This document shows positions 7,918-18,204 of a stretch of 64,000 nt of DNA, piece after piece. The number at the start of each line of letters is the position of its first letter. Within the stretch, counting starts at the first letter, position 1. A program made the position numbers and the translations under genes. Below the pieces are notes generated by a model. The model worked only from the letters and a program-made list of their open reading frames with translations. It did not search any database and had not been told where the DNA came from. This stretch comes from JAUZOB01 sp963692465 (GTDB taxonomy: Bacteria; Bacteroidota; Bacteroidia; Bacteroidales; Prolixibacteraceae): contig OY829943.1 in the NCBI GenBank assembly GCA_963692465.1, positions 2,728,001 through 2,792,000 of the forward strand. Reading direction: 5' to 3'.

Positions 7918-10900
7918 TTATTCTGCAGTGAAAGGAAGTTCTTCTTGCTTCGGCTTTTGGTGAAATAACTTCTTCATTTTGAATTGTAGCGTGTCGAATG
8001 TTAGATAAACAGAGGGGACCAGTAGTAGTGTCAGCATCAGAGAACTTAATAATCCACCGATAATAACCCAAGCCATTCCGTTTTTCATTTCTGATGCAGA
8101 GCCTGTTGCTAATGCAATCGGGAGCATTCCGAATACCATAGAAAGAGTTGTCATCAGGATTGGACGCAAACGTTCTCTACCTGCTGCAACTAATGCTTCA
8201 ATCAGAGGCATTCCTTTTTCTTTCAGATGATTGGTGAAATCAACCAAGAGTATAGCATTCTTCGCGACTAACCCGACCAACATAATCATTCCGATAATGG
8301 AGAAGATGGAGATAGTTTGTTTGGCCAGTGCCAGTGCGGTGAGAGCACCAATAATAGCAACGGGGATAGAAAACATGACGACAAACGGACGGCTGTAAGA
8401 GTTGTATAGAGCAACCATGACTAAATAAACGAATATGATTGCAGCCATGAGAGCTAATCCAAGACTTGCGAATGCTTCTGCCTGATTTTCTAACTCGCCT
8501 TTGTAATCAATTGATACATCAGATGCATGAACTTTTGATGCAACAGCAGCCTGAATTTCTGCACCAACCGTTCCTACCGGTCTTCCGAAAACGTTCGCTT
8601 TGACGGTTAAAGAGGAGATTCTGTCGTATCTCTCAAGTTTTGATGGTCCCATTGCCTGATAAATCTGAGCGAATTGTTTTAATTCGATGACCTGTCCTTT
8701 TTGATTCACGAAAGGAAGAGAACCGACATCGCCTACTTTATTTCGGTTAAATTGATCCAGTTTTACGTCAATGTTATAGTCATCTCCTTTGTCAGGATAC
8801 TGTAAATCAGTATTTCCGGCAAAAGCAAGGTAAAGCGTATTTGAAACATCTGATACGGATAATCCGAGAAGAGACATTTTATTTCGGTCCAGATTAATCT
8901 TTATCTCCGGTTTACTCTTATCAACAGAGAGTTCAACATCGCTGGTTCCGGGAATTGTTTTGACAATTTTCATGATTTGGTCTGCTACCGCATAGTTCCG
9001 ATCGATGTCTGAACTACGGAGTAATATCTGAATCGGAGCTTCATTGTTTCCTCCTGTTAAGGTCGTTGGTGTTGTGGTTACTTTGAGCCCTGGAACTTTA
9101 GCAAGAATCTCGTTTTTGATAGCCAGTGAGTAATCGTCAACAGATACATTTCGCTTTTCTTTGGGAACCATTGTGACAGTAATCTCTGCTTTATTGCTTT
9201 CTCCTGATAGTGAGAAGCCGCTTGAAGAGTATCCGACATTGGTGTATACTTTGGTGATTTCCGGTTTAGTTGCTAGTAACTGCTCAACTTTCTGGGTTAG
9301 CATATTGGTTTGATAAGGAGTGTTATATGGTTCTCCTTCCAACGCGATCTTAAATTCTCCACGGTCTCCGTGAGCAATAAATTCAGTCCCGATGAATCCT
9401 AAGGCAACCAAGGATAAAGACCCGATAATGAGAATTGTTACTCCGGTGTATACTATACTTCTGTGCTTCAAACACCAGCGTAAGGTTTTTTCGTAAAAAG
9501 CAACAAGTTGATTGTAGAGTGCTTCAAATCCAAAAGCTAAACGACCGAACAGAGAAGTTTTTGATCTTTTTTCTATTTTACTAAATCTGGAGGCCAGTAA
9601 AGGAGTGATGGTGAATGAAACAAAAAGACTCATTAATGTAGAGAAGACAACTACCAGAGAGAATTCCCGAAGCATATTCCCGATCATTCCACTAACGAGG
9701 GCCAGCGGTAAGAATACAACCACATCGACCATGGTAATAGCAACGGCCGTAAATCCAATTTCGTTTCGCCCGTTAATAGCTGCTTTGCGTCGGCTTTCTC
9801 CCATTTCCAAGTGTCGGTGTATATTCTCGAGTACCACAATCGAGTCGTCTACCAAGATTCCGACAACAAGAGACAAGGCCATCAAGGTGAGCATATTCAA
9901 TGAGAATCCGGAGACATACATTGCGACAAAAACCGAAATAATTGACGCCGGAATGGAAACCATTACAATTAAAGAGTTTCTGATGCTGTGAAGAAAGAGG
10001 AACATGACGATGGCAACTAGCATAATTGCCAGCTGAAGGTCGAACATTACCGCATTGGCTGAAGCCAGAGTATATTCAGAGGTATCGGAAGCAATATTGA
10101 ATTTGATGTGATATTGAGCGTAATTTTGTTCAATTTTCGATAGTTGCTCTTTGACATCTTTACATACTTTAACGGAGTTTGCATCGGTTTGTTTTTGAAT
10201 AATTAGTCCGATGGAATTTCTGTTATTTAATCGGTTGATTGTTGTAATGTCAGCCATTCCATCTTGAATTTCAGCAATATCTGAAAGTTTAACCATACTT
10301 CCCTCGGTCCCTTTCTGAATAATAATATTGCTTAGTTCGTTGACTGATTTGACTTTACCGGAAATACGAACGGTATATTGACTCAGGGTTCCCTGGATAT
10401 TTCCTGTAGGAGTTTCCAGATGAGCATTGCTAATCGCCTGATAAACCTGAGAAATAGAAAGTTTGTATTCTTTCAGCTTATCTCGGTTGATATTGACTCT
10501 TATTTCCCGTTGGTTCCCTCCGATTAAAGTAACTTGCCCGACTCCGTTAACTTTAGAAATCTGAGATTTGATCTGGTCATCGGTTAGATGATAAAGTTCA
10601 GTTGGCTTTATATTTGAACTGACACTTAACATCAGAATAGGAATATCTTCACTGGAGAATTTATTCAGGGATGGAGTTTTTACTTCGGTAGGAAGAGTTG
10701 ATTCGATGGCGTTTACTTTACGTTGGGCTTCCTCGATAGCTAAGTTTACATCGGCATTGGATTGTAATTCAATTATAATGCTTGAAACCCCTTCCATTGA
10801 AGTAGATTGCATCGATTTTACATTTTCAAGTGAAGAGAGAGCATTCTCCAGTTTTTTTGTGACAGAGCTTTCTACTTCATTTGCTGCGGCTCCTGGGTAT

Positions 10901-11049
10901 TGGGTTTGAACACTGATAACCGGAATATCCATTTTAGGAAACAAATCATAATTCAGCTTGGTGTATGATATCGCCCCCAAGATTCCGAGTACAGTAAATA
11001 TAACCACCACAATGGTGGGGCGTTTTATTGCTAATTCTGTTAACGACAT
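7918..11049 (-). CDS. RND multidrug efflux transporter, inner-membrane pump (HAE1/AcrB-like)
   Basis: A 1043-residue protein with the 12-helix, two-large-loop RND layout: first helix at 10-30, then the periplasmic porter domain, then LVVGILVDDSIVVLENIHRH in TM4 whose paired Asp are the proton relay, and VGLVAKNAILLVDF in TM10 with the matching Lys. These residues mark a proton-driven drug/solute exporter. It is the last gene of an operon TetR-TolC-adaptor-pump, 10 bases after the adaptor gene. It should span the envelope with the other two parts to expel hydrophobic compounds. Substrate is unknown. No sign of damage. Confidence 0.96.
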   Translation of the reverse strand: MSLTELAIKRPTIVVVIFTVLGILGAISYTKLNYDLFPKMDIPVISVQTQYPGAAANEVESSVTKKLENALSSLENVKSMQSTSMEGVSSIIIELQSNADVNLAIEEAQRKVNAIESTLPTEVKTPSLNKFSSEDIPILMLSVSSNIKPTELYHLTDDQIKSQISKVNGVGQVTLIGGNQREIRVNINRDKLKEYKLSISQVYQAISNAHLETPTGNIQGTLSQYTVRISGKVKSVNELSNIIIQKGTEGSMVKLSDIAEIQDGMADITTINRLNNRNSIGLIIQKQTDANSVKVCKDVKEQLSKIEQNYAQYHIKFNIASDTSEYTLASANAVMFDLQLAIMLVAIVMFLFLHSIRNSLIVMVSIPASIISVFVAMYVSGFSLNMLTLMALSLVVGILVDDSIVVLENIHRHLEMGESRRKAAINGRNEIGFTAVAITMVDVVVFLPLALVSGMIGNMLREFSLVVVFSTLMSLFVSFTITPLLASRFSKIEKRSKTSLFGRLAFGFEALYNQLVAFYEKTLRWCLKHRSIVYTGVTILIIGSLSLVALGFIGTEFIAHGDRGEFKIALEGEPYNTPYQTNMLTQKVEQLLATKPEITKVYTNVGYSSSGFSLSGESNKAEITVTMVPKEKRNVSVDDYSLAIKNEILAKVPGLKVTTTPTTLTGGNNEAPIQILLRSSDIDRNYAVADQIMKIVKTIPGTSDVELSVDKSKPEIKINLDRNKMSLLGLSVSDVSNTLYLAFAGNTDLQYPDKGDDYNIDVKLDQFNRNKVGDVGSLPFVNQKGQVIELKQFAQIYQAMGPSKLERYDRISSLTVKANVFGRPVGTVGAEIQAAVASKVHASDVSIDYKGELENQAEAFASLGLALMAAIIFVYLVMVALYNSYSRPFVVMFSIPVAIIGALTALALAKQTISIFSIIGMIMLVGLVAKNAILLVDFTNHLKEKGMPLIEALVAAGRERLRPILMTTLSMVFGMLPIALATGSASEMKNGMAWVIIGGLLSSLMLTLLLVPSVYLTFDTLQFKMKKLFHQKPKQEELPFTAE

Positions 11050-11059
11050 ATTGGGTGTT

Positions 11060-12121
11060 TTATTTGTTGTTTACAATTCGGATAGCCTTTCCTTCTGATA
11101 GGTTAACCTGTCCGGTAATGATAACTTTTTCACCTTGGCTTAACCCGGATAATACTTCAAGAAAAGCATCCGTTTGGGCTCCGATTGTTATATTCCGAAG
11201 GATTGCTTTTCCGTTCTCTGCAACATATACCTGAGCATCCTCTGTGCTTCCAATTAATGATTCACGAGGAATGAATAATGAATTTCCTTTTGCAGGAATA
11301 TGAATGTTTACATTGACAAATGTGCCGGCTTTTAATTTATGAACGGAATTATTGTTGATTACTACTTCAACGATATAGTTGTGAGCATCGTCTCCCTGAG
11401 GGTTAATAAAACTGATTCGTCCTTCAAAAGCAACACCAGGATAAACAGAAGTGGTGATTACGGTATGGTCTCCGATCTTTAAATTATAAACATTAGTTTC
11501 GGAAACGTTGATTTTAACCTTTAATCTGGAGATGTCAACAATTGAAGCAATAGAGGTTCCGACGTTGACAAAAGCTCCTCGTTCAATCAGTTTTTGAGTA
11601 ATTGTTCCGGGAATAGGAGCTTTGATTGTTGCATCTTTCAATTGCTTCTTTGCTTCGTCTAATTGCACTTCTGCGTTGTAGAAAGTGTTTTGCATATCGT
11701 CTAGTTGTTGTTCGGTAGCTCCGCCTCCTTTATAGAGATTTTTATAACGGATCAGATCTTTTTTAGCCTTATTCAAGGCAATCTGAGCCGAACGTACACC
11801 CAAACTTTTCAGCTTGTCGTCAACAACAGCAATCGTCGCACCTTGCCCTTTAAACTGACCTTCTTCACAATTGAGATAGGTGATTTTTCCACTGATTTCG
11901 GAAGCAATATTTGTTTCCCGATAAGGGTTAAGAGTTCCCACCAAATTCAGGGTCTGGTCATTTCTCATACTCGAAACAGAAGCCGTATTAACAGAGACAA
12001 CCAAGGATGCGTTTCCTCCAACTTGTTTTTTCGAATTGAGTGCGTCGTGATTACTTTTTAATCTGAATCCAGCCCATACGAGCAATATCAGCGCTATGAT
12101 AATTACGAAAATCTTTTTCAT
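11060..12121 (-). CDS. RND efflux periplasmic adaptor (membrane fusion protein)
   Basis: A 353-residue protein with a single N-terminal hydrophobic helix (IFVIIIALILLVWAGF). The split lipoyl-like/barrel-sandwich motif is visible: EISGKITYLNCEEGQFKGQG (~78) and ATIKAPIPGTITQKLIERG (~165) flanking a helical hairpin (LNKAKKDLIRYKNLYKGGGA, ~120). A beta-barrel domain and a C-terminal LSGLSQGEKVIITGQVNLSEG segment follow. These adaptors link the pump to the outer-membrane channel. It sits between the TolC-like gene (6-base gap) and pump gene (10-base gap), so cotranscription and complex formation are very likely. Confidence 0.95.
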   Translation of the reverse strand: MKKIFVIIIALILLVWAGFRLKSNHDALNSKKQVGGNASLVVSVNTASVSSMRNDQTLNLVGTLNPYRETNIASEISGKITYLNCEEGQFKGQGATIAVVDDKLKSLGVRSAQIALNKAKKDLIRYKNLYKGGGATEQQLDDMQNTFYNAEVQLDEAKKQLKDATIKAPIPGTITQKLIERGAFVNVGTSIASIVDISRLKVKINVSETNVYNLKIGDHTVITTSVYPGVAFEGRISFINPQGDDAHNYIVEVVINNNSVHKLKAGTFVNVNIHIPAKGNSLFIPRESLIGSTEDAQVYVAENGKAILRNITIGAQTDAFLEVLSGLSQGEKVIITGQVNLSEGKAIRIVNNK

Positions 12122-12127
12122 TTTTAT

Positions 12128-13477
12128 TTATTTGTTTTTGATAAAGCTTAATAATGTACCTCTCGACTGTTCTAAATCTATTCGCGCGATGTACAGACTG
12201 AGTAATTTGTTGATATAGTTATTTTGTGCCTCGGTCATTGAGGTTTCCGACTGGATTAGGTCAATCGAAGTGCCGGAGCCTTGTTCGAACTGAAGTCTGG
12301 TGTCTTTATAAACCTCCTGGGCCAGATCATAGTTTGCTTTTTCATTGTTAATGTTGTCTAGTGCATTTTTGTAAGCAATTTCAGCATTGGAGATATCTAC
12401 TTTTATCGACTCTTCCGTCTGTTTAATGTTTTCCTGAGCAACTAAGATATTGATGTCAGCTTGTTGTACTTTCGATTTTTTCTGGAAGCCACTGAAAATA
12501 GGAATAGAGACGTTCAATCCGATGGAAGAACTTTTAAACCAAGCTTCATTCGGATTAAAAAGATTGAATTCCTGACGCATGGCTGATTTGCTGTATTTTC
12601 CATTAAAGGAAACAGTAGGCAGATAACTGGCAACTTCGTTTTGACGATTAATTTGTTGTATTGATAGATTTGTCTTTTGTAACTGATAGTCAACTCTGTT
12701 CTCAAATGTGTGATTTGAAGAGGACAGTTCAGCTGTTGGCTCTTTTTCAAAATCGAGTGTTGTGTCGGCCAAAACAATTGGTTTATCAATTGTCATTCCC
12801 ATCTGGAATTTCAACGTATTGAGTGATTGTTCAAGTCCCAATTGTGCTTGTGTAAGCTGTGATTTGGCAATGTTATAATTAACGCGAATTTTATTAACAT
12901 CGAGTTTTTTCGCAATTCCGTTATTATATTTTAATTCTGTTGAAGCTAATACTTTACCCAGTGTTTCGTAGTTTGTTTTTAAATACTCAATTTGTTTTTG
13001 ATAAATCAGAGCCTGATAATAACTCTTTGACACGTCAGATGCAACTTGTTCTTCGGTCTTCTGTGTGTTTTGAATAGATTGCAGTTTCAGCGTTTTGGCC
13101 GCTTGTAATCCAGATTTATATGAAGGATCAAAAATACTTTGATTAAGCTGAATTGCTGCACTGGTATTGTATTTTGTTCCAAATTTTACTGGAATATAGG
13201 TGCCTGGTTTTCCCATCAATTCACCGGGGAGAAGCTGAGTGGCGACACTCAGGTTGTCATCAAGTGATCCGGAAGCACTAATCTGAGGTAGTACCGATCC
13301 CTTTTCTTCACTAATCTTTTTTTGCAAGATGTCTTCCTGATGATGTGAAATCTTAATGTTCCGATTATTGGAAGCAGCATATTCAACACACTGTTTTAGT
13401 GTGAGAGGCACTTGTCCCAGAGCTGTAGAAGCTTGTATCAGGCAAAGTATAATAAATGCCATTCCTGTTTTTCTCAT
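12128..13477 (-). CDS. TolC-like outer-membrane efflux channel
   Basis: A 449-residue protein with signal peptide (ALGQ cleavage) and the opening LTLKQCVEYAASNNRNIKIS typical of TolC/OEP-family proteins. Two related halves rich in long helices and Gln/Asn/Ser are seen, with the repeated pattern of strand-helix-strand (for example NQSIFDPSYKSGLQAAKT and IPIFSGFQKKSKVQQADI). It should form the trimeric channel through outer membrane and periplasm for the adjacent adaptor and pump. First structural gene after the regulator, 28 bases downstream of it. Confidence 0.93.
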   Translation of the reverse strand: MRKTGMAFIILCLIQASTALGQVPLTLKQCVEYAASNNRNIKISHHQEDILQKKISEEKGSVLPQISASGSLDDNLSVATQLLPGELMGKPGTYIPVKFGTKYNTSAAIQLNQSIFDPSYKSGLQAAKTLKLQSIQNTQKTEEQVASDVSKSYYQALIYQKQIEYLKTNYETLGKVLASTELKYNNGIAKKLDVNKIRVNYNIAKSQLTQAQLGLEQSLNTLKFQMGMTIDKPIVLADTTLDFEKEPTAELSSSNHTFENRVDYQLQKTNLSIQQINRQNEVASYLPTVSFNGKYSKSAMRQEFNLFNPNEAWFKSSSIGLNVSIPIFSGFQKKSKVQQADINILVAQENIKQTEESIKVDISNAEIAYKNALDNINNEKANYDLAQEVYKDTRLQFEQGSGTSIDLIQSETSMTEAQNNYINKLLSLYIARIDLEQSRGTLLSFIKNK

Positions 13478-13505
13478 CTGTTTTTCTATCTTTTACTGTT
13501 AAAAT

Positions 13506-14078
13506 TTATTTAATGCCTTTGATGTAACGGGTAATACTTTTTCTGAAGAATTCCCGAAATTCTATGTTTTTCAGATTGTCTGTTTTTACGGCAAATGAAA
13601 CTATTCCATTAATGAGACAACTCCAGTTGAGGACAAGGTCTTTAATGTCTTCATTATCTTCTTTTTTTAGTTTTTTAATGATATTTCCCACTATCTGCAT
13701 TTCCTGAATTACTTCTTCATTAATCGTCGGACGTTCTACGCTGAAAACGAGTTGGTAAAGTTCAGGGTGGTTAATCGCAAAATTCCAGTGCATGAGTGAT
13801 GCTTCTATTAATGATTTTTCAGGGTCTGATTGTTGCTGGATAAGAGTTGTAAGTTCTTTTCTGATAATACGATGCCCAACTAAACAAAGTTCTTTAAACA
13901 GATCTTCTTTATTTTTAAAATATTCATATACGATTGGTGGAGTGTATTCGATTCGGTCGGCAATTTTCCTCATAGAGACTGCCTGCCAGCCTTCCTGTAC
14001 TGCAATTTCTCTTGCCGCACAGATAATACTGTTCCGAATAGCTTCCTTTTCTCTTTGTTTACGTTCGATGGATCCCAT
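13506..14078 (-). CDS. TetR/AcrR-family repressor of the efflux operon
   Basis: A 190-residue protein. The N-terminal helix-turn-helix has the TetR signature around residues 15-60 (SIICAAREIAVQEGWQAVSMRKIADRI, then YEYFKNKEDLF). The C-terminal ligand-binding half is variable, as usual. It is the first gene of the efflux operon and is transcribed with it, so it probably controls its own operon. A palindrome 16-28 bases upstream of the start fits an operator (see separate entry). Likely derepressed by a compound that the pump exports; identity unknown. Confidence 0.92.
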   Translation of the reverse strand: MGSIERKQREKEAIRNSIICAAREIAVQEGWQAVSMRKIADRIEYTPPIVYEYFKNKEDLFKELCLVGHRIIRKELTTLIQQQSDPEKSLIEASLMHWNFAINHPELYQLVFSVERPTINEEVIQEMQIVGNIIKKLKKEDNEDIKDLVLNWSCLINGIVSFAVKTDNLKNIEFREFFRKSITRYIKGIK

Positions 14079-14093
14079 GTGTTGTTATTTTAT

Positions 14094-14106
14094 CTAACAA
14101 TGTTAG
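14094..14106. promoter_or_regulatory. Candidate TetR operator upstream of the efflux operon
   Basis: Perfect inverted repeat CTAAC-AAT-GTTAG centred 22 bases before the TetR start codon, in the expected place for an autoregulatory site. Small TetR palindromes of this form are common. No binding data. Confidence 0.55.
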
Positions 14107-14406
14107 GTGGTATTACGCATTGACCGTTCTGTCTTTTGAAGAAAAACAAAGAATTGCAATCTGATTTAACTTCTGGGTAATATTTGATCGAAAAGAGCCC
14201 GGATAAAATGTAATGATGTCCGGATTGTGAGGAATTGTAAGGCTTTGTGCTTTTTTGCCCAATGGACTGAATAGAGAATTTATTGTTCTTCACTTTTATG
14301 ATTTTAGATTACAAAAGTGAAGATTAATGCTTTGGAAAGGAATAAAAATCAGGTAGAGGAATTGTTTTTATCGACGAAAGCCTCTTTTGTGGGGATAAAA
14401 TGCGAT
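14107..14406. other. Intergenic stretch between TetR gene and rmuC, no gene seen
   Basis: About 300 AT-rich bases holding the upstream region of the efflux operon and the 3' end region of rmuC. I see no convincing coding frame, RNA or strong terminator; the small frame at 14090-14293 has no recognisable protein features. Confidence 0.5.
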
Positions 14407-15927
14407 TTAAAGAAGCGGATTTCGTTCGTTTTCGGATAAAGAGCTATCGTGGAGAATGAGGTCGGTTTCCTGTGCCGGCAGACTTTGTACTTCTTTCAGT
14501 TTGCGTCTGATGGCATTGGTCCTTTTACCGATTAATTCATCAATTGTTGAACTTGCAGAGCTCAGGTTCTTCTGTGTTTTTTCAAGTAATCCACCGAATT
14601 TTTCGAATTCGGTTTTAACGGCCCCGAGAATAGACCAGACTTCACTACTTCGTTTTTGGAGAGCAAGGGTGCGGAATCCCATTTGCAGGCTGTTTAGGAT
14701 GGCTGCTAAAGTGGTCGGTCCGGTAACAATGACTTTATAGGTTTGTTGTAACTCTTCGAGTAGACTGGCCTTACGAACTACTTCAGCATAGATCCCTTCG
14801 AAGGGAAGGAACATAATTCCGAAATCAGTGGTATGGGGGGGATCTAGATATTTATCCCGGATATCTTTGGCCATCTTCTTAATGGTACTATCCAGATTTT
14901 TCTGGGCAGCATCGATGAGAGCTGGCTCTGCTGTGTCGTAGGCATTTTGTAGTTGTTCGTAGATATCCTTAGGGAATTTGGCATCAACCGGAAGATAGAC
15001 GGTTGATTGATAGTCGTCTTTCCCTGGTAATTTAATTGCGAATTCAACCAAATCCGAGGATCCGTGTTTGGTTTTCACGTTCGCTTCGTACTGGTCGGGA
15101 GCAAGGATCTGGTCGAGTAGCATGGATAGCTGAACTTCACCAATTCCACCACGCATCTTCACGTTACTTAGCACCCTTTTTAATCCCCCTACGTCCTGTG
15201 CCAGGGTTCTCATTTCACCCAAGCCTTTTTGTACGGCTTCAAGTTGGTTGCTAACGGTTTCGAACGACTTTCCTATTCTTTCGTTGAGGGTTTTTTGTAG
15301 TTTTTCGTCGACAGTCATTCGCATTTCCTCCAGCCTTTTGTCTGTATTAACTAATAATTCGGACTGTTTGGCTTCTAGTTGATTAAACTTTTCTTTCTGA
15401 AGTTCATTGAATGATTGGACATTTGTATTAAACCCTTCTCCGAATGCGTCGATTGACTTTTTTAGTGCCTCTTGTAGTTGAGTATTTATTTTTTCGAGCT
15501 GACCAATGTTTTGTTCTGCAAAATTTTGAAGATTCTGGCCTTGTTCGGTCCGGTTAACCCGGTTGTTCTGATTCATTTGTTCAATAAGAGTCTGAATATT
15601 TGTTTGAAGAGTTGCAATGAGTTTTTCCATATTATGATGGTTCTGCTCGGAGATGCTATTCAGATTTTTTAATATTTCTTCTCTGAAATGATTCAGTGTT
15701 TCGCTTTGTTCCTTTCTGTTCTCTGTATTTTGATGGGCATTTTCCTCTCTGCTAATACGGAAGTCATCCTTTAGGTTGTTCTCAATTCGGTTAATTTGGG
15801 TTTCAATTGCAGTGATCTTGGATAAGGCATTCGTATTCCCGGCTGTTCCTGTTCTTTTGAACAAGGTGATGGAAAGAATAATCTGACCAATGGCAAAGAG
15901 GATAAGAAGGTATATTAATATTTCCAT
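14407..15927 (-). CDS. rmuC: DNA recombination protein RmuC
   Basis: A 506-residue protein with an N-terminal membrane helix (LIYLLILFAIGQIILSITLF), a long coiled coil (about residues 35-230, rich in Glu, Gln and Asn), then the conserved RmuC domain: GGLKRVLSNVKMRGGIGEVQL (~247), LPVDAKFPKDIYEQL (~308), DFGIMFLPFEGIYAEV (~362) and TGPTTLAAILNSLQMGFRT (~395). RmuC is linked to limiting inversions and DNA rearrangement at short repeats and may be a nuclease; its biochemical role is poorly defined. Single gene between the efflux operon and the alpha-galactosidase gene, same strand. Confidence 0.95.
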   Translation of the reverse strand: MEILIYLLILFAIGQIILSITLFKRTGTAGNTNALSKITAIETQINRIENNLKDDFRISREENAHQNTENRKEQSETLNHFREEILKNLNSISEQNHHNMEKLIATLQTNIQTLIEQMNQNNRVNRTEQGQNLQNFAEQNIGQLEKINTQLQEALKKSIDAFGEGFNTNVQSFNELQKEKFNQLEAKQSELLVNTDKRLEEMRMTVDEKLQKTLNERIGKSFETVSNQLEAVQKGLGEMRTLAQDVGGLKRVLSNVKMRGGIGEVQLSMLLDQILAPDQYEANVKTKHGSSDLVEFAIKLPGKDDYQSTVYLPVDAKFPKDIYEQLQNAYDTAEPALIDAAQKNLDSTIKKMAKDIRDKYLDPPHTTDFGIMFLPFEGIYAEVVRKASLLEELQQTYKVIVTGPTTLAAILNSLQMGFRTLALQKRSSEVWSILGAVKTEFEKFGGLLEKTQKNLSSASSTIDELIGKRTNAIRRKLKEVQSLPAQETDLILHDSSLSENERNPLL

Positions 15928-16003
15928 TTTCTGAATAAAGAGATTGTTATAAAGGAGCGATCGAAAGCAAAGATAAGAAAGTAGAGAAGGAAATTAAAAA
16001 ACA

Positions 16004-18163
16004 TTATTCGGAGAGCTCAAGTACGGTACTGGATAATGGAGAGCCTGCTGAAACCCCAAGTCCCACTTTCATCAGATAATCGCCCGAAAATGTTTGTTCG
16101 TTTTCAGGACAGGACGGACCGCTCCCCGGATAAATATTAATTTCTTTAATATGATACGACTTATTAGGGTCTAATCCCTCAAGCCGGACTTTGTTGAAAG
16201 ATTCACCCCAGCGAGGGTGAAGGGTGTAGGAAAAGAGAATGGCTTTGTCTTTTCCTTCATTGATATACATCAGAACAGCTCTGTTTTCATCATACGGAGA
16301 GATAAGACGATATAGATTGCCATACCAGACAATCGGCGATATGGCATGATAAGTTTTCAATGCCTCTTGACTGAACTTAAGATCTGATTGATTTAAATCG
16401 CTAATTCTCAAGTCATATCCCATTTTCCCCATCATGGCAACGTCTGTGCGGTATTTGAGTGATTCATTTCCCCAGGAAGTAATGTGATTACAGGTTGCAA
16501 TGGAAGGAAAAAAATAGGAATATCCCCATTGAATATAAACCCTTTCGGCTGCATCTGTATTGTCACTTGGCCAGAACTCGGTGAAATATTTCAAAGCTCC
16601 GTAATCGACACGACCACCGCCTCCGGAACAAAGCATAATTGGCAAGTGTGGATATTTCTGTCTCAGTTTCGCAAAGATCGAATAGAGAGAACGGACATAT
16701 TCAACATACAGATGAGACTGTTTGTCTTTTAGATAAGGAGAGTAGGCATTGGTCATCATCCGGTTACAATCCCATTTAATAAAGGCGATGTCGGGATTTT
16801 TAATCAGCATTTCGTCCACTATATTATATACGAATTTTTGTACGACGGGGTTGGTCAGGTCGAGGACCAGCTGATTTCGGTAATAATGTTCGGGGCGGTT
16901 GGGTAATTTCAAAATCCAGTCTGGATGATTTTCGTAAAGATCACTTTTAGGATTGACCATTTCTGGTTCAAGCCAAATGCCGAATTTTACTCCTTTTGAA
17001 TTTGCTTCACGAACAAGATGTCCGATGCCGTTGGGGAGTTTGGCTTTATTCTCCTGCCAGTCCCCCAGTCCCGCATTGTCTCCGTTGCGAGGGTATTTGT
17101 TCCCGAACCATCCATCATCAAGAAGGAATAAGTCGGCCCCTAATTTCTTAGTATCGTCAAGAAGTCCTGAAAGTTGTTGCTCGTTAAAACCGAATCCGGT
17201 GGCTTCCCAGTTATTCAGTAATGTTAGCCGTGAACCGTTTCCATCTAATATACCATAGTTCCGAGCCCATTTGTGCAGATTCCGGCTGGCTATTCCTTTC
17301 CCTTGGTCGGAGTAAGTAAAAATAAAAGAAGGAGTAACAAATGGGACTCCAGGCGCCAGACTGTATTCCGAGGCGAAAGGGTTAATTCCGGAGATAATTC
17401 GTAAAGAATTTTGTTCATCAATTTCGAATAGAAAGCGGAAATTTCCCGACCATCCGATGGTTCCAGCCAGGACTTTACCGTTATTTTCGTCCGCTTTTCC
17501 ATTGAGCGAAAGGAAAAAGACCGGGGTTTGATACATGTGAGCTCGTGTTCCCAATTTCGAATCAATAATTTTAATGCCGCTGGTCAACTGATTTTCCTGC
17601 ATGCGCATTTCTTTTGCCCAGTCTCCATGAAACTGGGTCAACCAGTAGTTGTCGGCGTTGAAATGGAGCATCGAAGATGCATAGTTGAATAACGTGATTG
17701 CCTTTTTTTCATGGTGTGTGATTTCAACCCACTGTTCCAGAACATCTTCATTTTTGTAAGTTTTGAAGTTGAGGGTTACTTCTACCGGATATTGCGGATC
17801 TTTTAATAAGATGCTGGTGAACGTGACATCGTCGTTGATCTTTTGAACTTTATGACTTTTATAATTTAAGACCAGTGATGGGTTCCCATCGTTGTGAACG
17901 AGTCGAATGGCCGGCTCAAAAAGATTGTCTGTTCCGGAAGCAATATAAGCTTCATGGGTGTTGGTCTGAAGATTTGCTTTCTCGGCATCAGATTGTAGTC
18001 GTGGACCTAAATATTGCTGGTAAAGACGATGATCATCCCCAATTTTGAGAATGAGTGAAGTCTGATTGGTCTCAATGGAAATTTGTTTGTCGGACTGAGC
18101 CTGTACAACATTTAGTCCGCCTAATAATAGAATTAATAAAATTAGAGAATGTCTGATTTTCAT
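16004..18163 (-). CDS. GH36 alpha-galactosidase, secreted
   Basis: A 719-residue enzyme that removes terminal alpha-galactose. I chose the ATG at 18163 because it begins the signal peptide (MKIRHSLILLILLLGG, cleavage near VQA); ATGs at 18178 and 18193 are in frame but add hydrophilic residues. The N-terminal beta-supersandwich (to about 290) is followed by the TIM barrel with LLDDGWFGNKYPRNGD (~345), WLEPEMVNPKSDLY (~400), FIKWDCNRMM with the Asp nucleophile (~464), SGGGGRVDYGAL (~512) and FWPSDNTDAAER with the acid/base Asp (~536). Length and order are as expected for clan GH-D family 36. Monocistronic as far as visible, with a candidate promoter just upstream. Confidence 0.94.
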   Translation of the reverse strand: MKIRHSLILLILLLGGLNVVQAQSDKQISIETNQTSLILKIGDDHRLYQQYLGPRLQSDAEKANLQTNTHEAYIASGTDNLFEPAIRLVHNDGNPSLVLNYKSHKVQKINDDVTFTSILLKDPQYPVEVTLNFKTYKNEDVLEQWVEITHHEKKAITLFNYASSMLHFNADNYWLTQFHGDWAKEMRMQENQLTSGIKIIDSKLGTRAHMYQTPVFFLSLNGKADENNGKVLAGTIGWSGNFRFLFEIDEQNSLRIISGINPFASEYSLAPGVPFVTPSFIFTYSDQGKGIASRNLHKWARNYGILDGNGSRLTLLNNWEATGFGFNEQQLSGLLDDTKKLGADLFLLDDGWFGNKYPRNGDNAGLGDWQENKAKLPNGIGHLVREANSKGVKFGIWLEPEMVNPKSDLYENHPDWILKLPNRPEHYYRNQLVLDLTNPVVQKFVYNIVDEMLIKNPDIAFIKWDCNRMMTNAYSPYLKDKQSHLYVEYVRSLYSIFAKLRQKYPHLPIMLCSGGGGRVDYGALKYFTEFWPSDNTDAAERVYIQWGYSYFFPSIATCNHITSWGNESLKYRTDVAMMGKMGYDLRISDLNQSDLKFSQEALKTYHAISPIVWYGNLYRLISPYDENRAVLMYINEGKDKAILFSYTLHPRWGESFNKVRLEGLDPNKSYHIKEINIYPGSGPSCPENEQTFSGDYLMKVGLGVSAGSPLSSTVLELSE

Positions 18164-18204
18164 CGTTCGGTTTTGCATCTTGTTGTAAAACATTTTAAAA
18201 GAAA

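Noticed and set aside
9605..9991. A 128-codon frame opposite the RND pump gene
   Set aside because: Antisense shadow of a strongly conserved gene; no protein features.
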